A stretch of 5,260 bases of DNA from JAGLTN01 sp023135255 (GTDB taxonomy: Bacteria; Planctomycetota; Phycisphaerae; Sedimentisphaerales; Anaerobacaceae), in assembly GCA_030639495.1 (NCBI GenBank), contig DAOWCP010000123.1, positions 1-5,260 on the forward strand, in the 5' to 3' direction. Position numbers and translations under genes: made by a program. Shown here one piece after another: positions 1-5,260 of the stretch. The notes below the pieces were generated by a model. That model was not told the DNA's origin and searched no databases. It was given only the letters and a program-made list of their open reading frames with translations. Every line of letters starts with the position of its first letter. Position 1 is the first letter of the stretch.

Positions 1-2
1 AA

Positions 3-1211
3 AATAACGCTGACACGACCTGCTTGATCACCATCAAAGACAGACCCACAACCAGCAAGCAAAGACTGATAGGCCTGGCTCAGCACAAACATCAACAGCA
101 GCTTCTCAGGATGGACGAAGAATCTGACGAACCATTCACTTCCGCCCAGATCGAAAAGCTTCTAAAAACATACAAAGATCAACTCAAAGTCGCAGATATC
201 GTTTGCCTCCAGGATTACAACAAGGGCATATTAACCGATTCTGTTTGTAAACAGATGATAACCCTTGCCAAACAGGCCGGCAAAAAAATCCTCGTCGACC
301 CCGCACCAATTAAAGATTATTCAAAATACGCCGGTGCGACTTTGATAACACCAAACAGAAAAGAAACATCGCTGGCTTTGGGATTTAAGATCAATATTGC
401 CGAAGACGCAAAAAAAGCCGCTGAAAAATTCATTAAAGACCTCAGCCTCGATGCAGCTGTAATAACACTCGACAAACAAGGTGCTTATCTGAAATCTGAT
501 AACTTCGACGAACTCATAGAAACGAGAATTCGCGACGTTTATGACGTTACCGGCGCCGGTGACATGGTACTGGCAACATTAGCCGTTGCCTTAGCGGCAA
601 AGGTCGATTATAAAACCGCTGTAAATATTTCAAACATCACAGGCGGTATCGAAGTCGAAAAGTTTGGTTCGGCAACAGTCTCCGTCGAAGAAATAATAAA
701 AGAGATCGCCGCCCAGTCCTATGACAACAGCAGTAAGATACTGTCTCTTGAAAAAATCCTCAAACAGCTTCAATGGCTCCGCAAGCAGGGCAAGAAAATC
801 GTTTTCACTAACGGCTGCTTCGATGTCATCCACAGGGGGCACATCGAACTGATAAAGTTCTCAAAAGCACAAGGTGACATACTCATCCTTGGTCTAAACA
901 GTGACAAATCCATAAAAGCTCTCAACAAAGGCCCGGAAAGACCAATAAACAACCAGCACGACCGCGCGACAATATTAGCTGCCCTTGAAGATATCGATTT
1001 CGTTTGCGTATTCGAGGACGAAACACCAATAAAACTAATCGAAGCAATCGTCCCCGATATTCTGCTTAAAGGTGCACACTGGTCTCACAACGTCGTAGGA
1101 CAGGAATTTGTAGAAGCCAATGGCGGAAAAGTAGTACTTATGCCGATACTTGAAGGTAAGAGCTCAACTTCAATAATTGAAAAAATCAGAGCATTAGAAA
1201 AGAAAACATAG
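3..1211 (+). CDS. hldE: Bifunctional heptose 7-phosphate kinase / heptose 1-phosphate adenylyltransferase, 5' partial
   Basis: This cytosolic enzyme catalyses two steps of ADP-heptose synthesis: ATP-dependent phosphorylation of D-glycero-beta-D-manno-heptose 7-phosphate at C1, and later adenylylation of the 1-phosphate. The reading frame is open to the window edge, and the first codons already align with the middle of the PfkB (ribokinase-type) domain ('RPTTSKQRL'; E. coli HldE has 'HPTITKLRV' near residue 105). About 90-110 N-terminal residues are therefore missing, and the TTG at 24 is not the true start. The kinase signature DVTGAGD, with the catalytic Asp, lies at 543-563. The C-terminal cytidylyltransferase-like domain begins near 740 and shows FTNGCFD (804-824), the nucleotide-binding HxGH as 'HRGH' (831-842) and the late 'SSTSIIEKI' motif (about 1161-1187). 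The 402 visible codons plus the missing part fit the usual length of about 475-500. The stop TAG abuts the gmhA ATG, so the two are probably co-translated. HldE (rather than HddA/HddC) indicates the beta-anomer branch used for LPS. Confidence 0.95.
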   Translation, partial: NNADTTCLITIKDRPTTSKQRLIGLAQHKHQQQLLRMDEESDEPFTSAQIEKLLKTYKDQLKVADIVCLQDYNKGILTDSVCKQMITLAKQAGKKILVDPAPIKDYSKYAGATLITPNRKETSLALGFKINIAEDAKKAAEKFIKDLSLDAAVITLDKQGAYLKSDNFDELIETRIRDVYDVTGAGDMVLATLAVALAAKVDYKTAVNISNITGGIEVEKFGSATVSVEEIIKEIAAQSYDNSSKILSLEKILKQLQWLRKQGKKIVFTNGCFDVIHRGHIELIKFSKAQGDILILGLNSDKSIKALNKGPERPINNQHDRATILAALEDIDFVCVFEDETPIKLIEAIVPDILLKGAHWSHNVVGQEFVEANGGKVVLMPILEGKSSTSIIEKIRALEKKT

Positions 1212-1796
1212 ATGGAAGAAGTAATAAAAAATATAATCACAGAAACGATCGAGATGCATAAGCAGATGGTAAACGATCTGCAGGCAAACAATATTCAGAC
1301 TATTGCCGACTGCGCTCAGTTGATAATTAAATCTCTGAGAAAAGGTGGTACAGTTTATCTTTGCGGCAACGGCGGCTCCGCTGCTGACGCCCAGCACATC
1401 GCCGGTGAATTCGTCGGAAGATTCAAAAGAGAAAGAAAAGCACTGCCGGCTGTTGCACTGTCAACCGATACTTCAATATTGACCTGCATCGCAAATGACT
1501 ATGACTACGAAAGTGTTTTTTCCAGGCAAGTTGAAGCCCTTGTAAAAGAAAATGACATCCTCTGGGGCATTTCAACCAGCGGAAATTCTCCAAATGTTGT
1601 AAAAGCAGCAAAACTGGCAAAACAGCAAGGTGCATATATAATAGCTTTTACCGGAAAAGCTGATAGCAAACTTGAAAAAAATGCAGACGTTTGCTTCTGT
1701 GCTCAGAGCGAAACAACCGCATTGAGCCAGGAAATCCATCAGCTTGGTTACCATATAATATGTGATTTAGTGGAAAAGGATTTTGCTAACTCTTAA
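1212..1796 (+). CDS. gmhA: Sedoheptulose 7-phosphate isomerase (phosphoheptose isomerase)
   Basis: GmhA is a cytosolic SIS-domain isomerase that converts D-sedoheptulose 7-phosphate to D-glycero-D-manno-heptose 7-phosphate, the first committed step of ADP-heptose synthesis. Its 194 residues match the usual length (192 in E. coli). The SIS phosphate-binding motifs are 'CGNGGSAADAQH' (residues 51-62) and 'GISTSGNSPNV' (119-129). By alignment to the E. coli enzyme, the zinc and active-site residues are all present: His62, Glu66, Gln173 and His181, the last two in 'SQEIHQLGYH'. The ATG follows the hldE stop with no intervening base and gives an N-terminus of family length; the next Met (residue 15) would cut into the first helix. 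There is no convincing Shine-Dalgarno sequence upstream, only A-rich sequence, so translation may depend on termination of hldE. The family is homotetrameric. No missing key residue or sign of decay is seen. Confidence 0.96.
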   Translation: MEEVIKNIITETIEMHKQMVNDLQANNIQTIADCAQLIIKSLRKGGTVYLCGNGGSAADAQHIAGEFVGRFKRERKALPAVALSTDTSILTCIANDYDYESVFSRQVEALVKENDILWGISTSGNSPNVVKAAKLAKQQGAYIIAFTGKADSKLEKNADVCFCAQSETTALSQEIHQLGYHIICDLVEKDFANS

Positions 1797-1811
1797 TTTT
1801 AAGATCAAAGT

Positions 1812-2744
1812 ATGCCCAGCAAAGCTATATTTTTAGACCGTGACGACACGTTGATCCACGACCACGGGTATATAAACCACCCAAGTCAGGTTGAGCTTCT
1901 TCCCTGTACTGCGCAAGCTCTGGTCGAATTTAAAAACCTCGGCTATAAACTTGTAGTTGTCTCAAACCAGTCCGCTGTCGCAAGAGGAATTGTCACCGAA
2001 GAAGTATTAGCTCAGATACATGAAAGACTAAAAACACTACTGGCAAAAGAAAATGCTTATCTCGACGCGATCTACTATTGTCCGTACCACACTGAAGGCG
2101 TAATAGAAAAATATCGCAGAGAAAGCGATTGCAGAAAACCAAACCCTGGAATGCTGTTAAAAGCAGCAAAGGATTTGGACATAGACCTGAATAACTCGTG
2201 GATGATAGGAGACAGACCGAGAGACATCGCAGCCGGTAAAAAAGCCGATTGCAAAACCATACTTTTAGAAAACATCTCCCACACTCATCTAAATAATCCA
2301 GAAACTCAAAAATCAGATTATAAGGCGGTGAACATGAAAGAAGCGGTTAACATAATAAAACAATATCAGCGTTCCAATCAAACCACACCCCTGCATCCAA
2401 AGGCACAACAAGAAGAAACTAAAAATCAGCCTCAACCAAAGCCCACTGTCGAAATAAAAACACCTCCAGCTGTCGATACTGACAACAACCAAACAAACCA
2501 GCTCTTACATAAAATACTCGAACAGCTCAAATTCAATCAGAGAGCTAACATGTTCGATGAATTCTCCGTAACGAGAATGTTTGCCGGAATTGCTCAGGTT
2601 GTTGCCTTTTTTGGTTTTGCTCTGGCTATATATCTTGTCACCAAACCAACACGAAATATCAATGACATTCTGTTGTCTCTAAGCTTTGCAATATTCCTGC
2701 AGGTAATGGCTTTGACTTTTTACATAATGAACGACCGAAAGTGA
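1812..2744 (+). CDS. gmhB: D,D-heptose 1,7-bisphosphate 7-phosphatase with C-terminal two-TM extension
   Basis: Residues 1 to about 180 form a HAD-superfamily phosphatase of the HisB-N/GmhB type, which removes the 7-phosphate of D-glycero-beta-D-manno-heptose 1,7-bisphosphate. Motif I is 'FLDRDDTL' (nucleophile Asp9, acid/base Asp11; the usual Gly after the second Asp is Asp12). Motif II is 'VVSNQS' (Ser51), motif III Lys109 in 'CRKPNPGM', and motif IV 'GDRPRD' (Asp134, Asp138). Of the E. coli zinc ligands (Cys92, His94, Cys107, Cys109), only the first and last have counterparts (Cys90, Cys107); the middle two positions hold Tyr92 and Ser105. E. coli GmhB is about 190 residues, whereas this protein is 310. 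The extra part is a Gln/Pro/Thr-rich linker (about 185-225), an amphipathic helix (about 226-250) and two hydrophobic segments (about 256-276 and 286-306). The phosphatase would thus sit at the inner face of the cytoplasmic membrane. It lies 15 bases after gmhA, with no clear Shine-Dalgarno. The function of the phosphatase part is well supported; that of the extension is unknown. Confidence 0.92.
   Translation: MPSKAIFLDRDDTLIHDHGYINHPSQVELLPCTAQALVEFKNLGYKLVVVSNQSAVARGIVTEEVLAQIHERLKTLLAKENAYLDAIYYCPYHTEGVIEKYRRESDCRKPNPGMLLKAAKDLDIDLNNSWMIGDRPRDIAAGKKADCKTILLENISHTHLNNPETQKSDYKAVNMKEAVNIIKQYQRSNQTTPLHPKAQQEETKNQPQPKPTVEIKTPPAVDTDNNQTNQLLHKILEQLKFNQRANMFDEFSVTRMFAGIAQVVAFFGFALAIYLVTKPTRNINDILLSLSFAIFLQVMALTFYIMNDRK
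2487..2741 (+). other. GmhB C-terminal amphipathic helix plus two transmembrane segments
   Basis: This is a domain-level annotation within gmhB. Residues 226-250 ('NQTNQLLHKILEQLKFNQR' and following) have the Leu/Ile spacing of an amphipathic or coiled-coil helix. They are followed by hydrophobic stretches at about 2577-2639 ('MFAGIAQVVAFFGFALAIYLV' without its first or last residue is uncharged) and about 2667-2729 ('ILLSLSFAIFLQVMALTFYI'), separated by a short polar loop containing K278 and R281. A hairpin with both ends in the cytoplasm is the simplest topology, because the phosphatase domain needs cytosolic substrate. The segment is not part of the known HAD fold. Membrane anchoring, self-association or docking to the downstream core-assembly enzymes are possible roles, all inferred. 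Confidence 0.75.
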
Positions 2745-2769
2745 TTTCGACACCTACATATCAAAAAAA

Positions 2770-3801
2770 ATGCAAAAAGATAATATTCTAATCTGGCTTC
2801 CTTCACCAATGGGCGATGCTGTCCTTGCAACAGCCGCTTTGAGAGCGATTCGCAAACACTACCCCGACAGCAGCATATATTTTTACGCCAACAAAGTAGT
2901 CAAAGATATACTATCCCCCTGCCGATTCAACGATTATTGGCTCGACCAGGATTCCAATTGCCCTTTTAAAATCGCAAAAAAATTCAGAAAACACAAATTC
3001 ACGCAGGCAATACTCCTGAAAAATTCTTTCAGCTGCGCTTTAGCTGTATTTTTAGCAGGCATAAAATCCCGCGTTGGTTACGCAAGGGATTGCCGAAGCT
3101 TTTTGCTAACAGAAAAACTCTATCCGCCAAAACTGCCAACAGGCAAATTCAAACCACAGTCAATGGTAAAATATTACCTTGCACCTGCTGCCTGGCTTGG
3201 TTGCGATATCCAGGACGATCAGCTCGAACTATCAACAGATACCCAATCCCAACAAAGCCTAAAAGAAAAGCTGCCACAAATTGACTCCCCGGACAAGCCT
3301 TTGTTCATCCTTGTCCCAGGCGGTGCTTTCGGCCCAAGTAAATGTTGGCCTGCAGAATACTTCGCAAAAACCGCTGACCTGCTTATAGAAAAATACAATG
3401 CCAACGTAATAATATCCGTTTCTCCCGCACCGCAGGAAAGAAAAATCGCCCATGACATCCGCTCATTAAGCAAAAACAACCTGATCGACCTCAGCCAAAC
3501 TCAATTATCTCTCGACCAGCTGAAAGCTCTGTTCGCAAAAGCGTCCCTGGTAATAGCAAACGACACAGGTCCAAGACACATAGCTATCGCCCTGAAACGA
3601 AAAATAGTTACTCTCTTTGGCCCCAATGACCCCGTATGGACAGACACAGGCTACGAAAACGAAATTCAGATAGTCACCGACGTTCCATGCGCCCCATGTC
3701 AGAAACCAAACTGCCCGACAAAAAATCATATTTGCATGAAAGCTATTTCTGTGGAACAGGTATTCAACGCCGCACAGAAATTATTCGAAAGTGACAAATA
3801 A
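2770..3801 (+). CDS. waaF: ADP-heptose:LPS heptosyltransferase, GT9 family (WaaF/RfaF-like)
   Basis: This glycosyltransferase family 9 enzyme transfers heptose from ADP-heptose to the LPS inner core at the cytoplasmic face of the inner membrane. The N-terminal 'LPSPMGDAVLATAALRAIR' (residues 10-28) matches the WaaF signature and holds the acceptor-side Asp16. 'PGGAFGPSKCWP' (183-194) and 'ANDTGPRHIAIAL' (263-275) are the nucleotide-sugar-binding motifs, followed by 'LFGPNDPVWTDT' (282-293). The C-terminal cysteine cluster Cys307, Cys310, Cys315 and Cys322 ('CAPCQKPNC' through 'HICM') resembles the 'CxPC...CP...C' tail of WaaF homologues. The length of 343 is typical. The motif set favours heptosyltransferase II (WaaF) over WaaC, but with only one GT9 enzyme in view the exact acceptor is uncertain. 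It follows gmhB by 25 bases of A-rich sequence without a Shine-Dalgarno; the chosen ATG places the first Rossmann strand right after the start. Its neighbours supply its donor. Confidence 0.9.
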   Translation: MQKDNILIWLPSPMGDAVLATAALRAIRKHYPDSSIYFYANKVVKDILSPCRFNDYWLDQDSNCPFKIAKKFRKHKFTQAILLKNSFSCALAVFLAGIKSRVGYARDCRSFLLTEKLYPPKLPTGKFKPQSMVKYYLAPAAWLGCDIQDDQLELSTDTQSQQSLKEKLPQIDSPDKPLFILVPGGAFGPSKCWPAEYFAKTADLLIEKYNANVIISVSPAPQERKIAHDIRSLSKNNLIDLSQTQLSLDQLKALFAKASLVIANDTGPRHIAIALKRKIVTLFGPNDPVWTDTGYENEIQIVTDVPCAPCQKPNCPTKNHICMKAISVEQVFNAAQKLFESDK

Positions 3802-3803
3802 AC

Positions 3804-4655
3804 ATGGACCCTGAAAGATTAAAAAAAATATCAGACTCCGTATTTATCGACCCCGATTTCGAACAAGACCTTGAAAGCATAGGCCTTGGCAATATCGATG
3901 ATATTTTCTCTTTCGATCAAGGTCTGAACCTTGCAAAACAAAATATCTCAAAACACCGAACCAGGCTGCAAATAGAACTCAAAGACAAGCAGACCATCAT
4001 CTTTTTAAAACGCTACAACCGTCCCCCAATATTAACCCAGCTAAAAAACTGGCTCTCGTCTCATAAAAAAATAAGCTCAGGCTTCCTTGATTTCGAACCT
4101 GCTGAAAAACTGAGCAACCTCGGCATAAACACCCCAAAAACAGTCCTGCTCGCACAGCAATGGGGAAAAATATTCGAAAAAAGAAGCGCCATAGCAACAC
4201 AACATATCCCAAACGCTCAATCCCTGGAAAAAAAACTACCTTCCTTTTTCACAGGACAAAACAATAATAAGCAAAAAGAAAATTTCATAAAGGACCTCGC
4301 CGAATTTGTGAAAAAATTCCACAACACCGGCTACCGACACCGTGACTTATATTTTGCTCATATTTTCTATAACCAAAGCGAAAACATATTCCACCTGATA
4401 GACCTGGCACGGGCATTCAAACCGGTTATCTTCAAAAAACGATTCACAGTCAAAGACCTCGCCCAGCTGTATTATTCCGCACCTGCAGCGTTTTTTACAA
4501 GGGCTGACCGACTGCGTTTCTACAAAATATATTCAGATAAAAATAAATTAACCCACAAAGACAAAGCCATTATCCGCAAAATAAAAATAAAAATCCGTAA
4601 AATGTCAAAACACGACAAAAAACACCATCGAATTGCCCCCTATGCAAAGCAGTAA
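3804..4655 (+). CDS. WaaP/RfaP-type LPS core sugar kinase (Kdo/WaaP family)
   Basis: This is a small protein-kinase-like enzyme that probably phosphorylates a heptose or Kdo of the LPS core with ATP, at the cytoplasmic side of the inner membrane. Kinase landmarks appear in order: 'FLKRY' with the ATP-binding Lys69, a candidate helix-C Glu (Glu98 or Glu101), the catalytic loop 'HRDLYFAHIF' (residues 179-188, catalytic Asp181), and 'LIDLARA' (198-204), where Asp200 replaces the Asp of the DFG motif as in WaaP ('IDLHRA'). The 283 residues fit the family (about 265). The tail (about 245-275) is very basic, rich in Lys, Arg and His, and could contact membrane phospholipid or LPS phosphate. The gene starts 2 bases after the heptosyltransferase stop, which suggests translational coupling. 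Phosphate added to the core would help bind divalent cations and stabilise the outer membrane. The sugar and position phosphorylated cannot be read from the sequence, so no gene symbol is assigned. Confidence 0.85.
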   Translation: MDPERLKKISDSVFIDPDFEQDLESIGLGNIDDIFSFDQGLNLAKQNISKHRTRLQIELKDKQTIIFLKRYNRPPILTQLKNWLSSHKKISSGFLDFEPAEKLSNLGINTPKTVLLAQQWGKIFEKRSAIATQHIPNAQSLEKKLPSFFTGQNNNKQKENFIKDLAEFVKKFHNTGYRHRDLYFAHIFYNQSENIFHLIDLARAFKPVIFKKRFTVKDLAQLYYSAPAAFFTRADRLRFYKIYSDKNKLTHKDKAIIRKIKIKIRKMSKHDKKHHRIAPYAKQ

Positions 4656-4663
4656 AATTCAGG

Positions 4664-4669
4664 TATAAT
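4664..4669 (+). promoter_or_regulatory. Possible -10 element giving a leaderless transcript of the GT4 gene
   Basis: A perfect TATAAT lies in the 20-base gap between the kinase stop and the ATG at 4676. Six bases separate it from the ATG, so transcription by the usual spacing would begin at or very near the A of the start codon. A -35 box is poor: at a 17-base spacer the hexamer is TATGCA (three matches to TTGACA), and a better TTGCCC at 4633 is 25 bases away. It could be a chance AT-rich match, and the gene is equally well explained as part of the upstream operon. Confidence 0.3.
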
Positions 4670-4675
4670 CCGCCA

Positions 4676-5260
4676 ATGAATAAAAAAGTTGCGATAATAA
4701 TAGAGAGAACGAACATCAACTTAGGTGGTGCCGAAAGATCCATCTTTGAATTAAAAGCCCAGCTTTCAGCAAAGGGTGTTAACGTCGACATCCTCGCCGC
4801 CAAAGGGCAAAAATCTTCTGAACATATAAAGATACTCTGTCAAAACAACAAACGCCGGCGAACAAACTACCGCACTTTCGCAAATGCACTGAAAAAACAT
4901 TTTAAAACAAATTCTTATGATATCATCCATAGCGTCCTGCCTTTCGACTTCGCCGACATATATCAGCCTAGAGGCGGCAGCTACGCTGAATCAATTCAAC
5001 AAAACGCTCTAAGCTACCAAAACGATTTCATAACCGCCTACAAAAAAATAACCTCTTTTGCGAACTGCCGACGCACCGCAATACTCAACGCGGAAAAAAG
5101 ATTATGCAGGAAAACCGATGGCCCAATTGTCGCGGCCCTGTCCAACTACGTCGCACAGCAATTCAAAAAACACTACAACCTCCCGCAAGACAGAATAACC
5201 ATTATTCCCAATGGCGTAAAAATAAATAAAGAAGTCGACCAGGAAAAATCTGAAAAACTG
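4676..5260 (+). CDS. Family-4 glycosyltransferase (LPS core type), 3' partial
   Basis: The frame opens with ATG at 4676 and stays open for 195 codons to the window end, so the C-terminal half is missing. The visible part is the N-terminal acceptor-binding domain of a GT-B fold enzyme and the start of the donor domain. It begins with a beta strand ('KVAIIIERT'), then a Gly-rich loop 'LGGAERS' (residues 16-22) of the GT4/WaaG type, 'YDIIHSVLPF' (81-90), 'YQPRGGSY' (96-103), 'VAALSNYVAQQF' (152-163) and 'IIPNGV' (176-181), which in GT4 enzymes marks the domain junction. The donor-site E-x7-E motif would lie beyond the edge. It probably adds a hexose or similar sugar to the heptose core, as judged from its neighbours; donor and acceptor are not known. 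AGG at 4661-4663 is a weak and distant ribosome-binding match, 12 bases before the ATG. Confidence 0.88.
   Translation, partial: MNKKVAIIIERTNINLGGAERSIFELKAQLSAKGVNVDILAAKGQKSSEHIKILCQNNKRRRTNYRTFANALKKHFKTNSYDIIHSVLPFDFADIYQPRGGSYAESIQQNALSYQNDFITAYKKITSFANCRRTAILNAEKRLCRKTDGPIVAALSNYVAQQFKKHYNLPQDRITIIPNGVKINKEVDQEKSEKL

Noticed and set aside
24..26. TTG as the start of hldE
   Set aside because: The frame is open upstream to the window edge and the sequence aligns to the interior of the PfkB kinase domain, so this is an internal Leu codon of a truncated gene.
2337..2486. Frameshift or gene-joining error between phosphatase and membrane part of gmhB
   Set aside because: The frame is continuous, the linker has normal codon use for the window, and the tail begins with a conserved-looking helix; no stop or start rearrangement suggests two genes, though an internal start is listed separately.
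2742..2769. Possible terminator or promoter between gmhB and the heptosyltransferase
   Set aside because: The 25-base gap has no stem-loop followed by T residues and no paired -35/-10 boxes; the A-run before the ATG looks like a leader only.
3090..3284. Plus-strand 64-codon frame within the heptosyltransferase gene
   Set aside because: It overlaps the GT9 frame out of phase, is rich in Thr/Lys without a motif, and has no separate ribosome-binding site.
3219..3479. Minus-strand open frame of 86 codons inside the heptosyltransferase gene
   Set aside because: It lies wholly antisense to a well-conserved gene, shows no recognisable domain, and overlaps a second equally long frame in another phase; a shadow of the real gene.
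4570..4803. Minus-strand open frame of 77 codons spanning the kinase/GT4 junction
   Set aside because: It is antisense to two strong coding regions and its hydrophobic content comes from reverse-complemented Lys-rich codons (AAA to TTT).

Overview
The window is a tightly packed, single-strand (+) operon fragment for making ADP-activated heptose and for building and phosphorylating a lipopolysaccharide (LPS) inner core. Six genes run head to tail with gaps of 0, 15, 25, 2 and 20 bases: hldE (5' end cut off), gmhA, gmhB, a waaF-like heptosyltransferase, a WaaP-type sugar kinase and a family-4 glycosyltransferase (3' end cut off). No rRNA, tRNA, mobile element, CRISPR array or clear terminator is visible, and no gap between genes exceeds 25 bases.

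The organism is a Gram-negative-type bacterium with an outer membrane. Several sequence signatures resemble, from memory, Planctomycetota (Phycisphaerae-like) proteins: the 'DRDDTL' HAD motif, the 'YQPRGG' motif of the glycosyltransferase, the 'HRDLYFAHIF' motif of the kinase, and the GmhB C-terminal membrane extension. This assignment is an inference. G+C is moderate (about 45% in four hand-counted lines), and the coding strand is rich in A and C.

Layout and logic: GmhA isomerises sedoheptulose 7-phosphate. The HldE kinase domain makes the 1,7-bisphosphate, GmhB removes the 7-phosphate, and the HldE C-terminal domain adenylylates the product to ADP-D-glycero-beta-D-manno-heptose. The epimerase HldD, which would give the L-glycero form, is not in the window. 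The GT9 enzyme then transfers heptose to the core, the WaaP-like protein probably phosphorylates a core sugar, and the GT4 enzyme adds a further sugar.

The most unusual element is GmhB. Its soluble phosphatase domain carries a low-complexity linker, an amphipathic helix and two predicted transmembrane segments, and it lacks two of the four zinc ligands known in the E. coli enzyme. Nothing here is a wholly new system; the lineage-specific variations on heptose metabolism are the points worth checking.
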